From Clostridium acidisoli DSM 12555 (lineage in GTDB: Bacteria; Bacillota; Clostridia; Clostridiales; Clostridiaceae), in the NCBI RefSeq assembly GCF_900176305.1, contig NZ_FWXH01000019.1, positions 1 through 51,831 on the forward strand: a DNA stretch of 51,831 nt, written 5' to 3'. The notes beneath the pieces were generated by a model. The model searched no databases. It was given only the letters and a program-made list of their open reading frames with translations, and had not been told where the DNA came from. Shown here piece by piece: positions 26,222 to 33,430 of this stretch (the stretch's first letter is position 1; each line of letters opens with the position of its first letter). The translations under genes and the position numbers were made by a program.

Positions 26222-27295
26222 TTAATATAAATACCCCTTAAATATAACATCACTTCCTACTATTTCATGAGTTACTTTTTTTAATACAAGTGCATCTCTC
26301 ATCTTTTCGATTCCCTTACCACCTACAGGCGTTACTGCACCTTTTCCTCCTATAATTTTAGGTGCAACTACAGCATAAACTTTATTTACAATACCACTAT
26401 CAAAAGCAGAACCTAAAATTGCACCTCCACCTTCTATATAAAGGGAATCAATTCCTATTTTTCCTAAAGCTTTAACTATATCTTTAAAATCAATGTATCC
26501 ACTTTTTTCTTCTAACTTCATTACATTTACTTTTTTGTGTAAAAAATAATTTTCTCTTTCCTTAGCTATATTGGTAGATGCAATTATTAGTGTCTTTGTA
26601 TTATCATCCACCTTTAATACATTAGAATCATTTGGTATATCTCCATATTTAGAAATAATAACTCTAAGTGGATTTGATATTTTAGGACAATCCAATCTTG
26701 TGTTTAACATTGGATTGTCCAGTTTTACCGTGTTTTCTCCAACTAATATTGCAGCTACTCTTTGCCTCAGTTTATGCACAAATTTTAAACTATCTTCATT
26801 ACTAATCCACTTTGAATCACCTGTTCTTGTAGCAAGCTTTCCATCTAAGGTCATTGCCCATTTTGTAAATACAAATGGAATCCCATTTTTTATATAGTGA
26901 ATGTAAATCTCGTTTAATTCTTCACATTCATCTCTTAGCAACCCTGTTTCTACTTGTATTCCTTTTTCTCTTAAAAGATTTACAGTTTTACCTTTGAGTA
27001 CTGGATCTAAAATACCAAAATATATATTTTTTATGCCGTTTTTTAAAATTACACTTATATCCTCATTACCTAAACTTGCTTCCATATTTAAATATAAACT
27101 AGCTCCTTGCGTATTTTCTGTAGAATTCTTTATTGCCTTTATTTCAGCAACTTCTGCTTTAGTTCCGTCAAAATATCCTTCACCAATTATATTATTGTCC
27201 TTTACTAAAACGGCTCCATAAAGTGGTTTTGGATTTACAAATCCTGAGCCCTTACTAGCAACTTCTATAGTCCGTTTCATAAATTCATACTTCAA
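26222..27295 (-). CDS. RibD-like protein: intact reductase domain, degenerate deaminase domain
   Basis: The protein of about 357 residues aligns over the whole of RibD. The reductase half (from about residue 135, FVFTKWAMTLDGKLATRTGD, then VGENTVKLDNPMLNTRL and IEGGGAILGSAFDSGIV) looks intact. In the deaminase half the fold is recognisable (NPKPLYGAVLVKDNNIIGEGY), but the zinc site is gone: HAE reads KAE (Lys46) and PCCHYGKTPPC is replaced by a shortened MEASLGNEDIS. It should act as the pyrimidine reductase only. A TTG start at 27295 fits both the AGGTGG site and the paralogue's MDEFFMRRA; an ATG at 27301 is possible. It lies upstream of the FMN aptamer and so outside its direct control. Confidence 0.88.
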   Translation of the reverse strand: MKYEFMKRTIEVASKGSGFVNPKPLYGAVLVKDNNIIGEGYFDGTKAEVAEIKAIKNSTENTQGASLYLNMEASLGNEDISVILKNGIKNIYFGILDPVLKGKTVNLLREKGIQVETGLLRDECEELNEIYIHYIKNGIPFVFTKWAMTLDGKLATRTGDSKWISNEDSLKFVHKLRQRVAAILVGENTVKLDNPMLNTRLDCPKISNPLRVIISKYGDIPNDSNVLKVDDNTKTLIIASTNIAKERENYFLHKKVNVMKLEEKSGYIDFKDIVKALGKIGIDSLYIEGGGAILGSAFDSGIVNKVYAVVAPKIIGGKGAVTPVGGKGIEKMRDALVLKKVTHEIVGSDVIFKGYLY

Positions 27296-27372
27296 AATCA
27301 TCACCACCTAAAAATTCGATGCATTTTGTTCAAATTTATCATAAAAAAAATTTAAAATCAATATAGATAATA

Positions 27373-27384
27373 GTAGGTACCTAC
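27373..27384. promoter_or_regulatory. 12-bp perfect palindrome in a divergent intergenic region
   Basis: GTAGGTACCTAC stands out in AT-rich DNA between the RibD-like gene and a divergent small membrane protein gene. It could be a regulator site; nothing identifies the regulator. Confidence 0.3.
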
Positions 27385-27553
27385 CAATATTAATCTTTTA
27401 TTAGATCATTTAAAATATTGTTATAATTATAGTAAAACAATCATATGTATGTAGATACTGTACTTATTTAATGGTGTATTATTTAAGTATTGCATTTTTT
27501 TACAAAAACATTTATAATCATTATATACTTTATTTGTAAGGAGGATATATTTT

Positions 27554-27970
27554 ATGGAAAGTGAACAAGAACAAAAAGTTGGTGCTGGTATAAAGACGAT
27601 TGCAATTATAGAACTTGTTTTTGAAACCCTTGGATTATTAAGTTCGATTTTTTACCTTGTTTTTAAAGACAAAATAAACTCTGCTGTACAAGCAGCCGGT
27701 GTGACTACTAATGTTTCATCAAGCACTTATGTAATTGCTTTAATTACATCAATACTTATAATTATATCTGTTATTCTAATTTTGCTTAAGAATACAATTG
27801 GTGTATTTGGTTATTTTATCGTTTATATTGCAAACATAATATACTCAATTGTAAAAGTTGGTAAGTTTAGCCCTGTTATGTTAGTTTCATTTATACTACC
27901 TATATTAATGGCTATTTTTATTTATAGAAAGCGATCTATATTTAAGATAAGCAGAGGCGAAGAAGAATAA
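27554..27970 (+). CDS. Small integral membrane protein of unknown function
   Basis: I do not recognise the family. The 138-residue protein has an acidic start (MESEQEQKVG) and about four membrane helices: TIAIIELVFETLGLLSSIFY, STYVIALITSILIIISVILI, IGVFGYFIVYIANIIYSIV and VMLVSFILPILMAIFIY, ending in a positive tail (RKRSIFKISRGEEE). It has a strong ribosome site (AAGGAGGATATATTTTATG) and its own terminator, so it is a real single-gene unit. No conserved polar residues suggest catalysis or transport. Confidence 0.8.
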   Translation: MESEQEQKVGAGIKTIAIIELVFETLGLLSSIFYLVFKDKINSAVQAAGVTTNVSSSTYVIALITSILIIISVILILLKNTIGVFGYFIVYIANIIYSIVKVGKFSPVMLVSFILPILMAIFIYRKRSIFKISRGEEE

Positions 27971-27974
27971 ATAG

Positions 27975-28016
27975 TGCTAGTTGTGACTTTAAGTCACAAC
28001 TAGCATTTATTTTTTA
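27975..28016. terminator. Bidirectional terminator between membrane protein and HAD-like genes
   Basis: A 15-bp perfect stem, TGCTAGTTGTGACTT with AAGTCACAACTAGCA, is followed by TTTATTTTTTA. The stop codon of the convergent HAD-like gene (28000-28002) lies inside the stem. Confidence 0.92.
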
Positions 28017-28704
28017 TAGCTTCTTCTATTTGCATTAGATTTTTTATTGCCAAAAATTTTTTATTATATCTTGAGTTGTTTTTTTCAAGCATTAGAACCC
28101 CCTTCATTCCAATTTTTTCTGCTCCCTCCACATTCACCTCTTTGTTGTCTATAAAAATTGCCTCTTCAGGTTCTATATTTAGTTCTTTAAGCGCTGTAGT
28201 AAAAATTAACTTATCCGGCTTTTTAACTCCTACTTTTGAAGACATTATGAAAGTTGAAAAATACTTCCTTAATCCAATATTTATAAAAGCTCTCTCTAAT
28301 GATGGACACGTATCAGCTATTACTCCTAGTTTGTAATTTTCACTTAATATCGGAATAATTTCTAATACTTCGTTAGGAAATAAAAATTTATCATCATTGT
28401 ATACACTATCTTTAGTAATATCAAATATTTGTTCTTCTGAAAGTTTTATACCAATTGGTTCCTTTGCAATGATTTTATAAAACTCCAGAAAACATCTAAA
28501 CTCCTCTTCTTCCGTTAATATAAACTTTTGTTCATCAATATATCTGGTTGCTTTTTTGATTGCCTTTATTAGTAGAATATAATTAAATATATTTGTTTTG
28601 TTAACGTTTACTATCTTATTGAAGTTAGGTGGAATAAACCAATTGCCTGTTCTTGGATGATTAAGAACACGACTTGAGTCAAATAAAATTGCCTTTTTCT
28701 GCAT
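28000..28704 (-). CDS. HAD-superfamily hydrolase-like protein with altered motif I
   Basis: The 234-residue protein has the HAD fold of the phosphoglycolate phosphatase-like group: motif I in KAILFDSSRVLN, motif II Ser/Thr region in LGVIADTCPS, motif III Lys in SSKVGVKKPDKLIF, and motif IV FIDNKEVNVEGAEKIGMKGV. Motif I reads D-S-S where D-x-D is usual, so the nucleophile Asp9 remains but the general acid is Ser11. The activity may be altered, for example a phosphatase with poor turnover or a non-phosphatase. The start at 28704 follows GGAGGTTCTATTT. It is a single gene convergent with the membrane protein gene. Confidence 0.85.
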   Translation of the reverse strand: MQKKAILFDSSRVLNHPRTGNWFIPPNFNKIVNVNKTNIFNYILLIKAIKKATRYIDEQKFILTEEEEFRCFLEFYKIIAKEPIGIKLSEEQIFDITKDSVYNDDKFLFPNEVLEIIPILSENYKLGVIADTCPSLERAFINIGLRKYFSTFIMSSKVGVKKPDKLIFTTALKELNIEPEEAIFIDNKEVNVEGAEKIGMKGVLMLEKNNSRYNKKFLAIKNLMQIEEAIKNKC

Positions 28705-28858
28705 AAATAGAACCTCCAAATTCTCAGTGTCAAACCCTTATTGTTTCAATATCTTCAATTCATCATTTTACTAATATTGTAATATTAGTTATATACTATA
28801 ATACTTCATTTAGAGAACTATAGCAATACTTATATATTATTAAAATAGTAATTATATG

Positions 28859-28887
28859 TTGACATAAAATAATTTATTTAATATAAT
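28859..28887 (+). promoter_or_regulatory. SigA-type promoter of the tyrS leader
   Basis: Exact TTGACA (28859-28864), 17-base spacer, exact TATAAT (28882-28887); transcription would start near 28894, just before the T-box leader. Confidence 0.9.
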
Positions 28888-28904
28888 ATCTATAATTTAT
28901 AAGA

Positions 28905-29187
28905 ATTAAAGCATTGAAGAGAATAAGTAAATTTTATGGAGCTTAAAAGAGAGTTATCGGCTGGTGAGAGATGCAAAGCGAAATTAAATTGAATACGTCT
29001 CAGAGCAGCTCTCCGAAAGATAATATCTATTAGGCAGTTGACGATTTTGCACACGTTATAGTGCTAGGGTATAAACAAATTTGTTTTGTCGTACCTGAAA
29101 AGTTAATTATCGTGAGGTAATTATAAACCAAGGTGGTAACACGTGATTAGTACTCTCGTCCTTTATTTAGGACGGGAGTTTTTTTAT
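28905..29187 (+). promoter_or_regulatory. tyrS leader: Tyrosine T-box leader
   Basis: The specifier loop holds GAATACGTC with the Tyr codon UAC (28994-28996). The T-box CCAAGGTGGTAACACG (29128-29143) has UGGU, complementary to a tRNA ending ACCA as expected for tRNA-Tyr. A terminator hairpin (29152-29187, ACTCTCGTCCT/AGGACGGGAGT plus seven Ts) closes the leader. Uncharged tRNA-Tyr should cause antitermination. Confidence 0.95.
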
Positions 29188-29324
29188 CCATTCGCTACCA
29201 TCCGTAAGACTCCAACTTATGCAAGCATTGAGTTAACGGATGCTACGCGCTACACTTTAGTTCAACTAACACTCAGATGGTGTCAAAACCAAAACACCAC
29301 CTGAGTGCAAGTTTCACTTTATTT
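29185..29324 (-). repeat. Dispersed hairpin repeat family 1, copy B
   Basis: This is the reverse complement of copy A at 22535-22671, including CATCCGTAAGACT, CTTATGCAAGCATTGAG, AACACTCAGATGGTGTC and CTGAGTGCAAGTTTCACTTTAT. It sits between the T-box terminator and the tyrS ribosome site, so every full-length tyrS message carries it in its 5' untranslated region. Confidence 0.9.
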
Positions 29325-29341
29325 AAGGGAGGATATAAGCT

Positions 29342-30535
29342 ATGAAATCTGTAGAAGAACAACTAAAAATTATAATGAAAGGCGTTGATGATATAATTGG
29401 TCTTGATGAGCTAAAATTAAAGCTTAAACAAAATAGACAATTAACAGTCAAGTTAGGACTTGATCCTAGTGCACCAGACATACACTTAGGTCATACTGTG
29501 GTCTTAAGAAAAATTAAACAGCTTCAAGATTTAGGTCATAATGCCGTGCTTATAATTGGTGATTTTACCGGAATGATTGGAGACCCAACTGGTAAATCTA
29601 AAACACGCAAAGCATTAACAAAATCCGAAGTACTTAAAAATGCTAAAACTTATGAAGAACAGATATTTAAAATATTAAATAAAAACAAAACACAAATTAG
29701 ATTTAATAGTGAATGGCTAGCTAAACTTACTATGGAGGATGCTTTAGATTTAGCCTCAAGCATTACAGTGGCTAGAATGCTTGAACGAGATGACTTTAAA
29801 AATAGATATGAAAGCAACACTCCTATATCTATTCACGAATTTTTTTATCCACTACTTCAAGGTTATGATTCAGTGGCAATAAAAGCTGATATTGAACTTG
29901 GTGGAACAGATCAGAGATTTAATGTTCTTATGGGAAGAACTTTGCAAAAACAAAAACATTTAGAACCCCAGGCTACAATATTTATGCCCCTCCTAGAAGG
30001 CATAGATGGAATAAAAAAAATGAGTAAAAGCCTTGGAAATTATATTGGCATTGACGAATCACCTATAATTATGTATGAAAAGGCCATGAAAATCCCTGAT
30101 TCACTTATTGTAAAATATTATAATTTAATTACTGATGTTCACCCAGATGAAATTAAATTTATTAAAAAAACTTTATCTGAAAAAAATACAAATCCTAGAG
30201 ATATAAAAATGTCCTTAGCTAGGGAGATTGTAAAGCTATATCACGATGAAGGTGAAGCTATAAATGCTGAAGAGCATTTTAAAAATGTTTACCAACAAAA
30301 TCAAATTCCAAATGATGTGCTAACAATAGAAGTTTCTAAAGATTCCTTTGATATAGCAGCTGTTTTAGTAAATAATAATATTGTTTCTAGTAAAAGTGAA
30401 GTAAGAAGACTGGCTATGCAGGGTGGTTTAAAAATAAATGATGTGAAACTATTTGATATAAACAAACTTCCTAATACCTCTACCCTTAATATACAAATAG
30501 GCAAAAGAAAATTTATTAGAATAATACTAAGCTGA
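29342..30535 (+). CDS. tyrS: Tyrosyl-tRNA synthetase
   Basis: The 397-residue class I synthetase has HLGHTVVLRK (HIGH-like) near residue 47, KKMSKSLGNYIG (KMSKS) near 228, and a C-terminal S4 RNA-binding domain starting about 335 (SKSEVRRLAMQGGLKINDVK). It charges tRNA-Tyr. This variant, with the short loop before KMSKS, resembles the TyrZ/TyrS2 branch common in Firmicutes. The Tyr codon in the T-box leader agrees with the assignment. GGGAGG precedes the start. Confidence 0.97.
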   Translation: MKSVEEQLKIIMKGVDDIIGLDELKLKLKQNRQLTVKLGLDPSAPDIHLGHTVVLRKIKQLQDLGHNAVLIIGDFTGMIGDPTGKSKTRKALTKSEVLKNAKTYEEQIFKILNKNKTQIRFNSEWLAKLTMEDALDLASSITVARMLERDDFKNRYESNTPISIHEFFYPLLQGYDSVAIKADIELGGTDQRFNVLMGRTLQKQKHLEPQATIFMPLLEGIDGIKKMSKSLGNYIGIDESPIIMYEKAMKIPDSLIVKYYNLITDVHPDEIKFIKKTLSEKNTNPRDIKMSLAREIVKLYHDEGEAINAEEHFKNVYQQNQIPNDVLTIEVSKDSFDIAAVLVNNNIVSSKSEVRRLAMQGGLKINDVKLFDINKLPNTSTLNIQIGKRKFIRIILS

Positions 30536-30587
30536 TTTTTGTTAAAGTCTTAGAACCTTACAATGCATCCTAATTTTAAAAAATTTG

Positions 30588-30616
30588 TTGTATTTTGCGG
30601 AAAAAAGTGTAATAAT
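30588..30616 (+). promoter_or_regulatory. Possible promoter of the c-di-GMP riboswitch transcript
   Basis: TTGTAT (30588-30593) and TAATAAT (30610-30616) with a 16-base spacer, about 35 bases before the aptamer. The -35 match is weak. Confidence 0.45.
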
Positions 30617-30651
30617 ATTCCTATGAATTTAATATTATTGATAACTATATA

Positions 30652-30735
30652 CTGATACTAGCACACCTACTGAAAAGTAGGGTCGCAAAACTATGGGTCT
30701 AAGGGGATTTTTCCTATGATTGCCAAGTAGCCAAA
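30652..30735 (+). promoter_or_regulatory. c-di-GMP-I (GEMM-I) riboswitch
   Basis: The order matches the class: AGCACACC, a tetraloop-capped stem (CTACTGAAAAGTAG), GGTCGCAAAACTATGGGTCT, AAGG with a variable stem, and CTATGATTGCCAAGTAGCC closing. Two positions (GCACACC for GCAAACC and GGTCGC for GGACGC) differ from the common form. A terminator follows, so the KAS III-like and chemoreceptor-like genes respond to cyclic di-GMP. Confidence 0.9.
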
Positions 30736-30760
30736 ATATAGTGAATTTTTTTGTTTTTTT

Positions 30761-30800
30761 GGCGTTCATTTTTTATAATGATACGCCTTTATTTTTTATC
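30761..30800 (+). terminator. Terminator of the c-di-GMP riboswitch
   Basis: GGCGTTCATT with AATGATACGCC form a stem with a small bulge, followed by TTTATTTTTTA. It is the likely expression platform, 35 bases before the first gene's start. Confidence 0.8.
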
Positions 30801-30833
30801 CATAATTATGTTTTTTACAGAGGAGGAATTTGA

Positions 30834-31838
30834 ATGTATAAAAATGTACACATAGTAGGTGTTGGCAGCTATCATCCTAATAAAATCTTGAAAAATGACT
30901 ATTTTGAAAATCATTTCAGCAAGTATGACAAATCTGAACATGCCATTGGTTTAGCAACTAAATTAGGAAGAGAAACAAGAACTCTAGCTAATGAATATGA
31001 AACTAGTATAACAATGGGACTAGAAGCAGCAAAAGATGCTCTTGAGAAAGCTAAGCTAAGTGCTCTTGACATAGATGGCATAATATCTGTTTCTGACACT
31101 CCAGAGTATTTAACACCTTGCTGTGCATTATTGTTTAAAAATGCGTTAAAAGCAACTAATGCTACTAATGTATTTGATATGAACAATGATTGTATAGGTA
31201 TGATAACCGGAATAGACATTGCTGCAAGATATCTTAAAACTGATAAAAAGTACAAAAGATTTTTAGTTATTGGTTCTATCCTTATGAGCCCTTTTGCAAG
31301 AGAAGATGATTTAGTAATGTATTCTTGTTTTTCTGATGGTGCAGCTGCTGTATTATTAGAGGTTCGTGAAGAAGCTGAAGAAAGAGGCATTCTTGATTCA
31401 AAAATGTTTACTGATTCAAGTTTCAATGAGCATATAAGATTTCCTGTTTGCGGTTTATCCAATATGTGGAAAGATGAGATTGATGAATATAATCGAAAAA
31501 TCATGTGGGATCCCTTTGATTTTAGCTTTCTTTCAGATGAGTGGACAAAATTAATAACGGGATTATTAAACGACAGTAACTATTCTGCAGCTGATATAAG
31601 TCATTATTTTATGTCGCAGTTTTCAAAGTTCGATTTAGATTTAACTTTGGACAAATTATCAGTGGAAAATTCAAAGGCAACTTTCATTGGAAACAAATAT
31701 GGATACACCGGATGTACTAGCCCTTTCATGGCATTGGATGATAGGCTTAAAATTGAAAGTTTTGAAAAAGATGATTTAATAGTATTTTGCTCAGTTGCTG
31801 CTGGATACTCAATGGCTGCTGTTTTATATAAATGGTAA
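30834..31838 (+). CDS. KAS III-like (FabH-fold) protein lacking the catalytic His and Asn
   Basis: The 334-residue thiolase-fold protein resembles beta-ketoacyl-ACP synthase III: HIVGVGSYHPNKIL at the start, the nucleophile Cys120 in VFDMNNDCIGM, FSDGAAAVLLE near 167 and a final VAAGYSMAAVLYKW. The FabH HQAN His is replaced by Ser261 (MSQFS) and the Asn of GNTSAAS by Tyr291 (KYGYTGCTSP). With Cys kept but His and Asn lost, decarboxylating condensation is unlikely; acyl transfer or binding is more plausible, as in some KAS III-like acyltransferases. It is the first gene under the c-di-GMP riboswitch and is followed after 35 bases by a membrane chemoreceptor-like gene. GAGGAGGA precedes the start. 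Confidence 0.85.
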   Translation: MYKNVHIVGVGSYHPNKILKNDYFENHFSKYDKSEHAIGLATKLGRETRTLANEYETSITMGLEAAKDALEKAKLSALDIDGIISVSDTPEYLTPCCALLFKNALKATNATNVFDMNNDCIGMITGIDIAARYLKTDKKYKRFLVIGSILMSPFAREDDLVMYSCFSDGAAAVLLEVREEAEERGILDSKMFTDSSFNEHIRFPVCGLSNMWKDEIDEYNRKIMWDPFDFSFLSDEWTKLITGLLNDSNYSAADISHYFMSQFSKFDLDLTLDKLSVENSKATFIGNKYGYTGCTSPFMALDDRLKIESFEKDDLIVFCSVAAGYSMAAVLYKW

Positions 31839-31873
31839 ATATTAAAAGTTTTAATTAGAGGAGTTGAATTTTT

Positions 31874-33403
31874 GTGGACATCACAAATAGTATGGTTGTT
31901 AAATATCAGCAAAAAGTTCTAAAATTTGTTTTAATTTTATATTCATTAAGCGCTGCCTTAGCTGCTATTCTTTTTATTATTTTAAAAATTCTAGGGATTT
32001 TTAATGAATTACCTTGGTCACAGCTTATTATATTTTCTGGAGTGGTCATATTAGAAATAATTATATTCGGTTTTATGCATAAACAAACTGCTAATCCTAA
32101 AAACTGGTCCTGGGCTTTTAGGAACTTAAAGATATCTATAGTCTTAATATGTTATATAAATTATATGTTTTTAAACATAATGGTTCCATCAAAGGAACTT
32201 TGGGTAGTAGTTTTTTATTTCATAATTTTAGGTGCCTTATTTTTAGATATCAAAATGATATCTTCTTCAATTGCAGTTAGTATTTTTTGTGAAATAGCTT
32301 TGTTTTTTTTAAAGCCTTCCCTTATACCTGATAAGCAATTTATTATAAGGGAACTTTTGATAAGATCCATTGTAATATGTTTCATATCCTTTGGTATTTT
32401 TATTTTTACATATTTAGCAAACATACTTCTTAAAGAAGTTAATGAAAATGAACGTGAACTTAATACAAAAAACCAACATATCACAGAACTATTCAATAAA
32501 ATTTCAGAGTTTTCCAATGTAATTTTAGATTCAAGTAATATGTTAACTTCTGCTATAGAATCAGAAAATTCATCTATACAAGAACTTGTTTCTACTAGTC
32601 AGTTAATTACCAAAGACTCTAATGAAATGCTTGTTAAATCCAATAAAAACAATGATACTTTGTCAACTTTATTGAATGTAAATGAAAATGTATCTTCTAA
32701 AGTTATGGAACTTGCAAACCAATCTTCTGATTTAATAACCACTACAAATAAAAATGAAATATCACTAAATGAGCTTTTAAGCATAATAAGCGCTATAACA
32801 AAAAGTACAAGCTCTACTTATGTTTCTATTTCCGCTTTAGAAGAGAAATCCAAACAAATAGATGAAATAATCCTAGCTATAAGCAGTATTGCAGATCAGA
32901 CAAATTTATTAGCATTAAATGCCAGCATAGAGGCTGCAAGAGCTGGAGAGGTTGGAAAAGGATTTGCTGTTGTTGCAGAAGAAGTAAGAGTGCTTTCTGA
33001 AAACACCAGGAGTTCACTTGAAAACATAGGTTCTATAATTTCTGAGTTTAAAAGTGATATACACACGGTTAAGATTTCAATGACTGAAAGCAATGAAAAA
33101 ATAAACTCTGGTGAGACCTTAGTAAACAGAACCGTAAGCGAAACAATAAAAATGCTAGACAGTCTTAAATCCTATTGTATTAGTATAGATGACATAAACG
33201 CTCTAGTTCAAACCTTATTAGATGAAACTAAAAATGTAGTAAATTTTAACTCTAGTATAGCTGATTTGACTTCAAATACCATTGCAAAATTTACTGCTGT
33301 TGATGAAGCTATTAATCAAACAGCTGCTACTAGCGAAGAAATAATAGCAAGTTCAGAAGAACTAAAATCTACTGCCACTGAAATGAATACTTTAGTAGAA
33401 TAA
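31874..33403 (+). CDS. Methyl-accepting chemotaxis-type protein with six membrane helices and no HAMP
   Basis: The 509-residue protein starts with GTG after AGAGGAG. Residues 15-185 hold about six membrane helices (for example [36 protein letters not shown] and [21 protein letters not shown]) and no extracellular sensor domain of size. A linker leads directly into a coiled-coil signalling domain with the hairpin tip [19 protein letters not shown], which binds CheA/CheW. No HAMP domain is seen. It probably senses something in or near the membrane and feeds chemotaxis or a related pathway. Sharing a c-di-GMP-controlled transcript with a KAS III-like protein suggests a lipid-related or acyl signal, which is speculation. 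Confidence 0.9.
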   Translation: MDITNSMVVKYQQKVLKFVLILYSLSAALAAILFIILKILGIFNELPWSQLIIFSGVVILEIIIFGFMHKQTANPKNWSWAFRNLKISIVLICYINYMFLNIMVPSKELWVVVFYFIILGALFLDIKMISSSIAVSIFCEIALFFLKPSLIPDKQFIIRELLIRSIVICFISFGIFIFTYLANILLKEVNENERELNTKNQHITELFNKISEFSNVILDSSNMLTSAIESENSSIQELVSTSQLITKDSNEMLVKSNKNNDTLSTLLNVNENVSSKVMELANQSSDLITTTNKNEISLNELLSIISAITKSTSSTYVSISALEEKSKQIDEIILAISSIADQTNLLALNASIEAARAGEVGKGFAVVAEEVRVLSENTRSSLENIGSIISEFKSDIHTVKISMTESNEKINSGETLVNRTVSETIKMLDSLKSYCISIDDINALVQTLLDETKNVVNFNSSIADLTSNTIAKFTAVDEAINQTAATSEEIIASSEELKSTATEMNTLVE

Positions 33404-33406
33404 AAA

Positions 33407-33430
33407 AAGGAGTCCTTCGGACTCCTTTAA
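33407..33430. terminator. Bidirectional terminator with a UUCG loop
   Basis: AAAGGAGTC-CTTCG-GACTCCTTT between convergent genes; the C(UUCG)G tetraloop is especially stable. Confidence 0.92.

Noticed and set aside
30834-31838. Standard FabH for fatty acid start-up
   Set aside because: The catalytic His and Asn are replaced, there are no fatty acid genes nearby, and control is by c-di-GMP.
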